From positions 13,244,501-13,308,500 of the forward strand of contig BSBM01000179.1 in the NCBI GenBank assembly GCA_027924585.1: a stretch of 64,000 nucleotides of DNA. The letters are read 5' to 3'. Of the stretch, positions 23,316 through 34,054 are shown piece after piece. Position 1 is the first letter of the stretch. Each line of letters opens with the position of its first letter. The notes below the pieces were generated by a model. That model saw nothing but the letters and a program-made list of their open reading frames with translations. It was not told where the DNA came from and ran no database searches. The DNA is from Larix kaempferi. Taxonomy: Eukaryota; Streptophyta; Pinopsida; Pinales; Pinaceae. The position numbers were made by a program, and so were the translations under genes.

Positions 23316-24560
23316 ATGGCAGAATTTAGAATGCCTGAAGAGACACCCCCTCAAATACCGGAAAATGCTAAAGGAGGTGAAATTTGGGTGAATTTAAATG
23401 AAAGAAGAAATAATGATCCATCTGAGTTACAACAAAATGTTGAGGAATTGAGGGCAGATTTAAAAAGCGTTAGGGAGGAAAATGAACGAATAATGAAGGC
23501 CCAAGAAGAACTGAATACTATTTTACTGGCCAAAATGCATAGTAATGAAAAGGATAAACATAAAAACCCTAAGGAAGATAAGGCAGCCACACCCCCTGAA
23601 CGTAAAGGGAGAAAACTAGAATTTTCCAGCCATAAGGATGAAATGTCTAGTGAGGAGTCATTGAAACAAAAACATCAAGACTCTAGTGAAAAAAGTGACC
23701 AGCATAAAAATAAAAAGAAGTACAGACCATATGAGGAAATTTATGGGGAATTTAGAAAGATCAAACCTCCCATTTTTAATGGAGAAGTTGGAAAAGGAGA
23801 AGAAGCTGAAGCCTGGTTATCAGGCATGAAGATATATTTTCATATTTACAACTATTCTGATGAACTTAAGGAAAAAATGGCCATATACAACCTAAGTGGA
23901 AAGGATGATATATGGTGGCAAGACATTAAGAAAGTGAAAGGCATAAAAGAACGGAGAGTAAATTGGAAAACCTTTAAAAAATTATTTAAAGAGAAATATC
24001 TTTCAGAGCAATTTTATGAAGAAAATTTAAAAGAATTTTACGAGTTAAAATTAGGAGCTATGAATATGAACGAGCTCTTCAGTAAATTTCTGAGTCTACT
24101 CCATTATGTGCCTTATATAATAGAAGAAAAGCCAAAAATACAGTGTTTCCTCAGTTGTTTTCCCACTTTGTTCAAAGAATGAATTGAATTTGATAACCCA
24201 AAGACATTAGAGGAAACAATGAGGAAGGCGAACTACTATTATGAATAGAATAAGAACAGATGAGAAAGCATGCCAAGCTGGAATGTAAAGAAACGGGATA
24301 ACTTCAAGAAAAATAACAACTATAAATTTCACCAAAATGCTGGAAGTAATTACAGGGGATATCAAGGTAATAATAATCACAGAAATTATAAACCCCAACC
24401 CCCTACCATAAGAGAAAGAGAACCCTTTAATAAAAATACTGCTCAGAAAGAACCATTAAAATGATGGGAATGTGGTGAACCACATTATTTTAAGGACTGC
24501 CCTAAAAGAAACAAAACTTTTAATAAGGTTCACTCTCTTCAAGAAGCAATCACAGTTGGA
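23316..24560 (+). pseudogene. Gag of Tekay-like element
   Basis: The ATG frame at 23316 starts MAEFRMPEETPPQIPENA. A predicted coiled coil follows around residues 35-70 (LQQNVEELRADLKSV), then a K/E-rich linker. The Retrotrans_gag core (IKPPIFNGE, AEAWLSGMKIYF, WWQDIK, FKEKYL) spans roughly residues 150-270. Stops occur at 24180, 24246, 24261 and 24462 with no frame change. The last stop replaces the first Cys of the CCHC zinc knuckle, which otherwise reads WECGEPHYFKDCP. The protein would form the particle and bind RNA. Confidence 0.85.
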
Positions 24561-24563
24561 GAT

Positions 24564-25307
24564 ATGGCGAGGAGCATGCCCAAAATCAATGCTGCACTAG
24601 AAAATCGGCAGGCAGATCACCAAGCGTCAATGGTTGAAATTCAAGGTATGATAAAGAACCGACCTATTTCTATATTGATTGATCTGAGTGAAAGCTTAAG
24701 TTATGTAGCACCCAGAATTGTAGAACTATGTAAACTAGTTCCTGAAAAATTTGAAAAATCATGGTTGGTACAGTTAGCCACAGGTACTAAACGCAAGGTC
24801 ACTAGTCATGACATTAAAAATTGTGAAATTTTGATGAATGAGTTAAATACAAGTGCAAATTTGAATATTTTACCTTTATGTTCATATGATTTGTTGATTG
24901 GCATGGATTGGTTAGAGGAGCACAAAGTTATACTAAATTGTTTTGATAAAACTTTCACCTGCATAGATAAATTAGGAAATATAGTTAAGGTGACAAGAAT
25001 TCCCAGAAAAAACAACTCTTAGAATAATATCAGCTCTACATATGAAAATATCTGTGAGAAAAGGATGTAAGGTATTTTCTATCTACATAATGGATAAGGT
25101 ATTTTCTATCTACATAATGGATAGCAAGGAATCAGAAAGTAAACTTAATTTAAATGATATACTAGTTTTACAAGAATTTAAAGACATATTTCCAGAAGAA
25201 ATTCAGGAACAGCCTCCTAAAAGAGATATATATTTCACAATTGATCTAGTACCAGGAGCAGTTCCAGCATCCAAGGCTCCATACAAAATGAATTTGATTG
25301 AACTTAC
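24564..25307 (+). pseudogene. Aspartic protease and linker to RT, split by copia insertion
   Basis: Same register as gag to about 25020, then a +1 shift. The protease-like core has ILIDLSESLSYVAP where a retroviral-type D-S/T-G is expected, so the catalytic triad glycine is lost. LLIGMDWLEEHKVILNC follows, typical of Ty3 protease. After the shift, FKDIFPEEI and IDLVPGAVPASKAPYKM are the usual start of Ty3 RT. The frame is cut at 25307 by the nested copia and resumes at 32691. A 27-bp tandem duplication (25072-25125) adds nine residues. Confidence 0.85.
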
Positions 25308-25953
25308 TGTTAAATTTTCAGAATTTACTTCAATCTGGTCTAGGATATTAACTGAGAGAACAACATGTACAACAAATCTACAGCATATCAATCATGGACA
25401 CAATAATGCAAGCACACAAGAGACATAGAGTTTACTTGGGGAAAACCATAAAGGTGAAAAACCCCAATAACTTCCTCAGAGATAGATAGAGCAATGATAC
25501 AACCAAAATACAAGAGATAGTCTTCTCCTAGCAGCAGAGCCTCCTCCTCCACAAGTACGCCACTCTCCCAAGTGTGAGTGAGAGAATAGAATGTGTAAAA
25601 TGAGAGAGACACACTCTCTATTTATACACTAACTTGACTTGACCTTTACTCAACTAGGTCAGCCTCAACTTAACCACTTAACATAATGCTGACTGCGCCA
25701 ACCCCCATCAGGGTGGTCTAATAACCCTTTGACCCAGATGGCCGAACCCCAATAGGGTGGTCTAATAACCCTTTGACCCACATGACTTATACAGGGCCGA
25801 CCCCAACAAGGTGGTCTAATAACCCATCAAGTATAAGTTACGACACTTACAATATAAATGACGACACTTCCGTATAGACGAATAATAACATCTCTATAGG
25901 AATACAATATACATATATGTGAAATACATTCTGAAGTTACATATACATCAACA
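25308..25953 (-). repeat. 3' LTR (element sense) of nested copia
   Basis: 646 bp, TGTTAAATTTT...CATCAACA on plus. Collinear with the other LTR except for the MITE present there. Confidence 0.95.
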
Positions 25954-25966
25954 CTCCCTCTTAACC
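25954..25966 (-). other. Polypurine tract of nested copia
   Basis: TTAAGAGGGAG on the minus strand, directly before the LTR start TGTTGATG. Confidence 0.8.
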
Positions 25967-26213
25967 AGGAAGGTATTTCTCGACACAGGTCTTCTAGCAC
26001 AAGTATTCTTCTCTGGATCATCGTCACTGGATAATCGTCATCGAGACATCATCATCGTCACTGCTGCTGCTATCTCAATCAATCTCTGAATCTACTCGTC
26101 ATAGGAAGTTCTATAGAGCCAGTCCTTTTTCATACTGGATGTAGGCCCACCACCTGTAGGTCTTTGTCATCACTGGCCATACTGTGGAATCCTCAGGACT
26201 TATTATGTGCGTC

Positions 26214-26800
26214 ACAAAACCTCGAAAGAGAATCCCAAGCTGTTACGAGCACACGGCTCTACCTATAGGATCTCCCAAGGCCATATTATATGTGACCTCA
26301 CCACAGAACCTCGTAAGAGCATCCCAGGTTGTTACGAGCACACAGCTCTACCTATAGGATCTCCTAGGGATAGATTATATGTGGTCACCACAAAACCTCG
26401 CAAGAGCATCCCAGGCTGTTACGAGCACACAGCTCTACCTATAGGATCTCCCAGGGACAGATTATATGTGGTCATGGCAAAACCTCGCAAGAGCATCCTA
26501 GGACTTATTACGGGCACACAGCCCAACCTATCGGCTCTCCCAGGGATATATTATATGCCATAGGACAAAACCTCAAAAGAGCATCTGCCAGATATCCCAG
26601 GGCCAGATTATATGCCATAGGAAAAACCTCGAAAGACTATCTGCGGATCTCCCAGGGCCAAATTATATGTCCTCCCAGAGAAAAACCTCGAAAGAGCATT
26701 TGCCAGATATCCCAGGGCCAGATTACATGCCATAGGAAAAACCTCGAAAGACTATCTGCAAATCTCCCAGGGCCAAATTATATGCTCATCTACACAACCT
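26214..26800 (-). repeat. Tandem repeat array in 3' untranslated part of nested copia
   Basis: About four units of 86-90 bp, each with AACCTCG(C/A)AAGAGCATCC, GTTACGAGCACACAGCTCTA and a conserved ...TCTCCCAGGG...ATTATATG segment. They are followed by about four shortened units of 55-58 bp keeping only the outer parts. An apparent 118-codon plus-strand frame here (26207-26563) is only the repeat read through, because the period is near a multiple of three. Confidence 0.85.
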
Positions 26801-27400
26801 GATCCACAGCCATAGAGTATCAACCTGATACTCACCATACATCATCCTGATGTACACATGATCATCCTGATCATCATCACTGCAACATCCTGCTGCATGT
26901 CATCTGGAGCAACAACCTGAAGTTCGTCATCCATGATCATCATGATCATACAATGCATCTACCTGATGCATACCAAGTAGCTACCTGATACATATCATCA
27001 TACATGATCCACCTGATCATACAGTGTATCCACCTGATACAAATACAAATACATGATACATATCACCATACATGATCCACCTGATCATACAATGTATCCA
27101 CCTGATACATATACAAATACATGGTCCAAGCATCCAACATGATGCATATACAAAATACATGCAAATGATCCAACCGATCATATCCAGCATCCAACATGAT
27201 GCATACATACATATAAATGATCCAACTGATCATATCCAGCATCCAACATGATGCGTACATACATATACATATAAATCATCCAACTGATCATATCCAACAT
27301 CCAACATGATGCGTACATACATATAAACGATCCAACTGATCATACAAAGCAGAAACCAGAACATCATCCTGATGCTCATCATCCAACGCTTAGATCCACA
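26801..27400 (-). repeat. Degenerate CTGATCAT/CTGATGC repeat region
   Basis: Many short iterations of the type (ATCC)ACCTGAT(C/A)AT, later units of about 55-60 bp with ATCCAACATGATGC, ACATACATATA and GATCCAACTGATCAT. TGATCA palindromes recur. It lies between the tandem array and the RNase H end, so it would be 3' UTR in the element transcript. Confidence 0.7.
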
Positions 27401-27484
27401 GCCATGTGAAGGATCCTCCTTCCAACATGTTTGGAATGGCTTCAGCAAATGTGTCCATCACTTCTTCCTCGAAGTGTCATCAAT

Positions 27485-28850
27485 CTAAAGAATGCCAAGC
27501 CTCTCCCTAAAGTACTCGAACTTCACCCTGGATAGTGGCTTCGTTAGCACATCTGCAATCTGCTCGTCCGTCGCAATGTACAGGAGCTTCACAGCTCCTC
27601 TCTGCACCATATCCCTGATATAGTGATATTTGATCTCTATGTGTTTCAACCTGTCATGAAACACTGGGTTCTCAGACAGCTTCACACAACTTTGGTTATC
27701 GCAGAAAATACCAGTAGCATCCAATGGGAGATCAAATAACTCAGACAGTAGCTTCCGTAGACATACTGCCTCACAACTATCTGAACAGGCTGCAACATAC
27801 TCTACCTCAGCTGTACTCATTGCTACGCAGGACTGCTTCCTACTAAACCAAGAGATCACACCTGATCCCATACTGAAGCAACATCCAGATGTGCTCTTCC
27901 TATCTGTACCACTGCCAGCCCAATCTGAATCAACATAACCCTGCAGGTTAAACTTTTGATTCACATCATATTTGAGCCCATAATCAACTGTACCCTTCAG
28001 GTACCTCAGAATATGCTTTACAACAACTAGGTGAACACTCCTCATATCTATCAAGAACTGGCTCAATGTGTTCAGAGCAAAGCAAATATATGGTCTCATG
28101 TTCGTCAGGTACATCAAGGACCCAATCATTTGACGATACATAGTGACATCAACCGGTTCAGATGAAGCATCACACATAAGCTTCAGGTTCGATGCCATAT
28201 CGTTGCAGTCCATCATCCTGAACCTCTTCAGGATCTCTACTACATACTTCCCTTGTCCAAGGAAGATTCCATCACTCTACCACGCCTCCATGCCAAAAAC
28301 AAATAGTGCATCATCCCCAAGTTCTTCAACTCGAACTCGGCAGCAAGGTTCCGCTGCATGTCAGCAATCAATCTATCCTCACCTGATACAAATAGGTCAT
28401 CCACACAGTAGTATCACTGGATTTCCTTCCTCAACCTTGTAGTAAAGGTTGGAATCCGCTTTATTCTTGGTAAAGCCCAAACTGGATAGAAATCTATCTA
28501 TCCTACCATACCAAGTTCTGCACATATATGACTCCTTGTCATGTGTCTCAGAACCAAGTGGCTTCTCTACATACACTTCTTCTTCAACTACACCATTCAA
28601 GAAGGCTGTCTTGAAATCCATTTGGTGTATCTTCTACTTCATCACTGTAGCCAGAGAAAGTACGGATCTAATGGAAGTGTATCTGGCTCCAGGAGCAAAA
28701 GTCTCTATGCTACCACCTTCAACATGCTTGATCTTGTAGATCCTCTTGGAAGTCACTACAGACTACCCTTTGGGACTGCATCCCAAACATCTTCATGATC
28801 GACTGGTACTCCTCGATCATGGCATTCTTCCCAGATCCTGGGAACTTCAA
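27485..28850 (-). pseudogene. Copia reverse transcriptase and RNase H
   Basis: From 28850 down: a frameshifted RT start (IEEYQSIMK, then IYKIKHVEGGS), MDFKTAFLNGVVEEEVYVEKP (28397-28621), then a shift at the catalytic motif. The VDDL codons are intact but one frame over at about 28403. A clean 243-codon frame (27485-28216) holds the RT thumb (MYRQMIGSLMYLTNMRP) and RNase H (GYVDSDWAGSGTDRKSTSG, CVAMSTAEVEYVAA, FCDNQSC). It ends with ADVLTKPL as in other copia polyproteins. Confidence 0.92.
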
Positions 28851-28859
28851 TATCTTCAA

Positions 28860-31731
28860 TATTTTCAATAGATAACTTTGTTGCTGAACAAATGTTGTAG
28901 TCCTTCTTTTGTAGGTGATGGTATACGATCTTTCCTACACAACAAGTTAAATTGCATGATTAGAAAACATCTCATAGTTTTCAGAACAAATTCTTACACA
29001 TAAATAAATATGTCATACAGTCATGCAATTATCTTAGCCAATGCTTCAATACAACATTTATCCATATTCCGTAACTTTCTAGATGCCTTCCAATCTCTAC
29101 CAGAACATTGTTAAGAGTTTGCACTACTCCCAACATGTCAGCAAAGAGGTTTCATTCTAGATAAGTAGCACTGGAATCTTGTACAGTGCCATAGGCCACT
29201 TACCCATCACATGCATATTAGTAGTATATTGTTCATTAATGCAATCATTCTAATATGCACAATACATATCCTAAGTCTAGGAACATGAGCATATACATCA
29301 TTGAACAATTTTATTTAAACAAACAAATATGCAAGAAATGATAATTAAAAATACTTATCTTTGTTTGGTTGCTGGGTGGACTCCCTCTAAGTTTTTGCTT
29401 CTTTGCAGGAGCTGTTGAAGTAGCTTCTTCTACACCTTTTTGTTGTGGAATGTAGAAATATGGTCAACTCCCTCTGAATATCTGCATCCTTGCAGAAACT
29501 ACTGAAGTGTGCTCCTTTGCTTTCTTGCAGGAACAACTGGAGTGTACTCCCTCTTGATCTTTGCTTCCTGGATTACTTGTCCTTGAACTTACATCCATCC
29601 TTAATCACTATGCATGCTTATTAGTATCATCATTGTGTTATCCTTGAGGTCTCATACATAATCACACATTTATTAGTATAATGTTAATACTATCAAAACA
29701 CAATAATCTTAAACATGTATAGTCATGATCATTCACAGATAATAAACATTAGTATTCAAGGTTTCAGGGAAGTCTTCTTTCACTCATGCATATTCTTATT
29801 TGATCATAGGACTCTTCTGATTAGTTAAATCATCAATGCATAAACCCGTGATTACTCAAACCTATACCTTCATGATTTTTCTGGTTAGTCATATCATCAA
29901 TTATGGTAAGAAACATAATATGCATACAACCATGATTATTCAAACCTATGACTTCATGAATAGTCATTATCAACAACACAACAGTATAAGATCCTAACAC
30001 AAGGTAGGATTCTAGCTTGATATAGGAAAAACATACCTGGATTAGCATGCTAGCTAGTTATGTCTAACATACCCGCATAATGTCTTCTGGTTCTCTTCAG
30101 TGACTTGTGCTAGTAACCTGCATGTCTCATAAGTTAACCATTGTAGAACCAAGTTATACATACCTCGAAAGTAGATCTTCTATGTGATCCATGACAATGG
30201 ATGAATCTTTGTCTTCATGTCACCGTGAGCATATGTTCTTGAAGTAGAACATGATTTGACTTTCTTGGTGTACCTTCTGTGTTAGCGAACAACATAAACC
30301 TCATACAACATCACAATGCATTAGTACAATCATAAGTGTCAAAACCTTAATCAAAGAATATCTTCTATTAAGGTGATACGAAAAGTCTAGTAATTAATCA
30401 AGATTGTACTATAATGATATGAAGACAAACATATGATAAACTTAACCATGAAACATACCTGTCAAGATTGCTTGTAATCTTCTTATGGAAGGCCTTAGCC
30501 TCATCTCCCTCTGAGACAGGAACTTCTTCACTTATGCAGGTGACCAATCCATCTTCTTCTAGGATTAACCCAATCCACTTGATTTGCAAGAACTAGACTT
30601 GGAGTTGGATTAGGGTTTGTCAAAGAAACCCCAAAAATTCAAACTTTGAATTTCAAACTTTCGAAAGGATAGAAATATGTGCCTTGATGAGCTGATCAAG
30701 TTGGTATATTCAGAATTTGAAAACTGCAAAGTTTCACCCCTCGAAATTGCCTTTTAGATTTCCAGATTCACTGGGGAGGACCCTGAATTAGGGTTTGCGT
30801 TTCCCGGAGCTTCACCCAACCAAAATATTTGATTCAAAACTCTAAGCTTTGATTTTTCTGAGGAGCTTCCAGCCATGGTCACAGATTTCCAAAATTCCAA
30901 TTTTTGTAGAAGCCCTAATTTTCCATCTTTCTGATCAAAGTCCCGAACTGGGGTTTGATCAAGCCCATCCTTCTGCCCAACCAAAAAATATGATCTTGCT
31001 CTCTAAATTTCGATTTTGATGAGAAGCATCCAGCCGTGGTCTCCAATTACAAAAATTCCAACTTTCTGCGAAGCCCTAAATTCTGGAAGCCATGAATGAA
31101 GGTACTCAAAAATAATTATGTTTTGATAGAAATATGTACCTGATTGTTTCTGGTCTAACTCCGAACTTTTTGATCCACAGGGTCTGAAATTGTTTTTGAG
31201 ATAACCCGACCTATTATCTTTCCATATCGACAGGTATGACCTCAATTGGATTCTCTGAGAGATATTTATTCCAAGTGTCACAATGTGACCTATTTATGGG
31301 ATAATACAGGAGAGCGAACTTGTACGGAGTGCCACGTGTCACTGTTTCAACTTCGGCCTCTGAAAATTTTTCTTGAGATAGTACAGTCTGTGTACTGCCT
31401 GTCGCTTGTTACGAAATTTCATTTGGAGCTTCCTAGGCCAAGTTATGACCTTTTTCCCAAGGTCACCTGATTTTGACTCAGATCTCAAAGAGGCAGAAAC
31501 CCTATATTGTACAGAACATAAATCACAAAGTACAATGAATTAGAGGTTTTATTCTGGACACAAGGTACATGGGGATCTGATATTCGACCTGTAAAAGTTT
31601 CAAATCCGAAAATGTCTCCAAAACGGATTTATAGTGAAAGTGCTACGGTGACTAGTTTTTGCTATATCAAGCCCTAGCATCGTAAGTGCAACAAGTGTCA
31701 TACATGCCATATCATGCCTTCTTTCAGGCTA
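28860..31731 (-). other. Non-retroviral insert between PBS and RT of nested copia
   Basis: Where gag, protease and integrase should be, no such motif is seen in any frame. The minus strand instead shows short open blocks bounded by good splice signals (see 30073-30595), a leader-like portion at 30600-31730, and an open block at about 29045-29150 (NVLVEIGRHLESYG). A block at 29370-29590 has three imperfect repeats encoding a basic segment (TSTAPAKKQKLRGSPP). Introns appear retained, which would point to capture at the DNA level. The source gene is not recognised. It may instead be a separate insertion. Confidence 0.5.
30073..30595 (-). pseudogene. Three exon-like blocks of an unidentified captured gene
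   Basis: Block A, 30595-30459, open and ending GACAG^GTATGTTT, encodes WIGLILEEDGLVTCISEEV and then EGDEAKAFHKKITSNLDR. Block B, 30276-30164, acceptor ...AACACAG^, donor CGAG^GTATGTA, encodes QESQIMFYFKN, one stop, then SSIVMDHIEDLLSR. Block C, 30117-30073, acceptor CATGCAG^, donor GCG^GTATGTT, encodes LLAQVTEENQKTLC. All three lie on the same strand, and their donors share GTATGT. Acidic and helical in character. No family recognised. Confidence 0.45.
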
Positions 31732-31743
31732 GCTCTGATACCA
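31732..31743 (-). other. Primer-binding site of nested copia
   Basis: Perfect TGGTATCAGAGC on the minus strand, adjacent to the LTR end. Confidence 0.92.
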
Positions 31744-32685
31744 TGTTAAATTTTTAGAATTTACTTCAATCTAATCTAGGATATTAACTGAGATAACAAC
31801 ATGTACAGCAAATCTACAGCATATCAATCATGGACATAATAATGCAAGCACACAAGAGACACAGAGTTTACTTGGGGAAAACCATAAAGGTGAAAAACCC
31901 CAATAACTTCCTCAGAGATAGATAGAGCAATGATACAACCAGAATACAAGAGATAGTCGTCTCCTAGTAGTAGAGCCTCCTCCTCCACAAGTGCGCCACT
32001 CTCCCAAGTGTGAGTCAGGGTATTTTTTAAGGATTATAAAAGTATACTTAAGTGTAGTATTATAGGCGATTATTTTGGATTTGAAAAAACATATATATAG
32101 ATTGGTAGGCGAATATTAAATATGAAACATACAATTTACTACTGAAACTTGTAAATTTTGGCGAATATTATGATAAAAAAACATATTTTATGTAAATATA
32201 GGCGATATTAGAGACTAAAAACGACCAAATAGCGAATTTATTTTTTGAAAAAAAGGCCAAAAAATAGCCAATTGGCTAAATTTCGCCCCTAAAAATTTCC
32301 CTGGTGTGAGTGAGAGAATAGAATGTGTAAAATGAGAGAGACACACTCTCTATTTATACACTAACTTGACTTGACCTTTACTCAACTAGGTCAGCCTCAA
32401 CTTAACCACTTAACATAATGCTGACTGGGCCGACCCCCACTAGGGTGGTCTAATAACCCTTTGACCCACATGGCCAACCCCCAATAGGGTGGTCTAATAA
32501 CCCTTTGACCCACATGACTTATACAGGGCCGACCCCAATAAGGTGGTCTAATAACCCATCAAGTATAAGTTACAACACTTACAATATAAATGACGGCACT
32601 TCCATATAGAGGAATAATAACATCTCTATAGGAATACAATATACATATATGTGAAATACATTCCGAAGTTACATATACATCAACA
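31744..32685 (-). repeat. 5' LTR (element sense) of nested copia, carrying a MITE
   Basis: 942 bp. The excess over the 646-bp partner is the 288-bp MITE plus its 8-bp duplication. Confidence 0.95.
32016..32303. mobile_element. hAT-like MITE, 288 bp
   Basis: Absent from the partner LTR, so the empty site is visible. The ends are inverted: CAGGGTATTTTT on the left and CAGGGAAATTTTT as the reverse complement of the right. It is flanked by a perfect 8-bp duplication GTGTGAGT (32008-32015 and 32304-32311). CAGGG ends and 8-bp duplications are hAT hallmarks. AT-rich interior with repeated GGCGAATATT and a near-palindrome TAGCCAATTGGCTA; no ORF. Confidence 0.92.
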
Positions 32686-32690
32686 CTTAC

Positions 32691-33434
32691 GGATTTAAAA
32701 ACACAGTTACAAGAACTTTTAGATAAGAAATACATTCGATACAGTGTTTCCCCTTGGGGAGCACTAGTTTTATTTGTAAAGAAAAAGGATGGAACCTTAA
32801 GATTTTGTATAGATTACAGGTAGTTGAATAAAATTACTATAAAGAACTGATACCCTTTGCCTCGAATTGACGATTTGTTCGACCAACTCCAAGGGGCAAC
32901 TGTTTTCTCAAAAATAGATTTAAGATCCGGTTACCATTAGGTACGGATCAAGGATGAAGACATCTTCAAAACTGCCTTCAGAACATGTTATGGTCATTAC
33001 GAGTTCATTGTAATGCCATTTGGTCTAACAAACGCACCTGCAGCCTTCGTGAGTCTAATGAATAACATTTTTAATGACTATTTGGATAAATCTGTTGTTG
33101 TCTTCATTGATGACATATTGATTTATTCAAAGAATGAACAGGAGCACGAAGAACATTTAAAAATAGTACTGAAAATTTTAAGAGAACAAAAATTGGTTGC
33201 TAAGTTTAGCAAGTGCAACTTTTATAAGGACATAATTCATTATCTAGGGCAAGTAGTGTCTATAGATGGAATCTCGGTCGACCCCGATAAGATTAAGGCG
33301 ATCATGGAATGGCCGGTCCCTAAAAATGTAACCGACATAAGATCTTTTATGGTGATGACGGGCTACTATCGAAAATTCATTGAAGGATTTTTGAAAAATA
33401 GCTTACCCCATAACCTCACTACAAAAGAAAGGTA
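32691..33434 (+). pseudogene. Reverse transcriptase of Tekay-like element
   Basis: Resumes the frame cut at 25307. Motifs in order: [74 protein letters not shown]. The catalytic [13 protein letters not shown] (near 33100) is intact. Stops at 32821, 32848 and 32938 fall in conserved positions; the first and third replace Gln of DYRQLN and YHQVR. The frame ends near 33430 with a shift into RNase H. Confidence 0.93.
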
Positions 33435-33436
33435 AA

Positions 33437-34054
33437 AAGTTTGATTGGAACGAAAAATGTATGGAAATCTTTAATAAACTAAAACATCTTTTAACTACTA
33501 CTCCTCCTATACTAAAAATTGCAGACCCGTTGGAAGATTTCGTCGTATGCACTAATGCATGTAACGAAGGATTAGGCGGAGTACTAACTCAAGAAAACCA
33601 TGTCATAGCTTACGAATCCCAAAAATTAAAAGAACATGAGAAAAATTATGCTACGCATGATTTGGAACTTGATGCAATTATACATGCCTTAAAAATGTGG
33701 CGACACTACTTAATCGGAAGAAGATTTTTACTTATATCAGATAACGTAAGCCTAAAATACTTGTTTGACCAACAAAATTTAAATGCTAGACAAGCTAGGT
33801 GGCTGTCCTTTTTAAGCGAATATGACTTTGAAATAAAACATATAAAGGGTAAAGGAAAAAAAGTTGCAAACGCTTTAAGCCATCATGCAAACTTGTTGTA
33901 TGCAAGCAGTAATTATGAATATGATATTGAAAAACAGATTTTAAACATGGAAAATTTTGATAAAGAATATCAAATTTTAAAGAAGAAAACTATTCAAAAC
34001 GAAAGTAATCAGTTAAAGACTGATTTCTATATTAATGAGAGGATTATTGTTGTT
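33437..34054 (+). pseudogene. RNase H of Tekay-like element
   Basis: FNKLKHLLTTTPPILKIAD, then CTNACNEGLGGVLTQ, where the family has a catalytic Asp at the position now Asn (DAS became NAC). YATHDLELDAIIHALKMWRHY, DNVSLKYLF and ADALS-like VANALSHHANL follow. A frameshift near 34045 leads into integrase. Confidence 0.9.

Larger units (their letters stand above)
25308..32685 (-). mobile_element. Ty1/copia LTR retrotransposon nested in pol, gag and integrase replaced
   Basis: LTRs at 25308-25953 and 31744-32685 lie in minus orientation: iMet PBS at 31732-31743 and PPT at 25954-25966. Target duplication CTTAC is perfect (25303-25307 and 32686-32690). The LTRs differ by roughly 5 percent over the stretch compared by eye. 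Internally only RT and RNase H remain (27485-28850). The 2.9 kb between PBS and RT contains no gag or integrase but has intron/exon-like structure. About 1.5 kb between RNase H and PPT is tandem repeats. Confidence 0.92.

Noticed and set aside
26207-26563. 118-codon frame with repeated 29-residue unit as a repeat protein
   Set aside because: It is antisense to the copia element and is simply the 87-bp tandem array read through; the shorter units break it.
28143-28798. Plus-strand frames of 85-99 codons
   Set aside because: They are antisense shadows of the copia RT on the minus strand.
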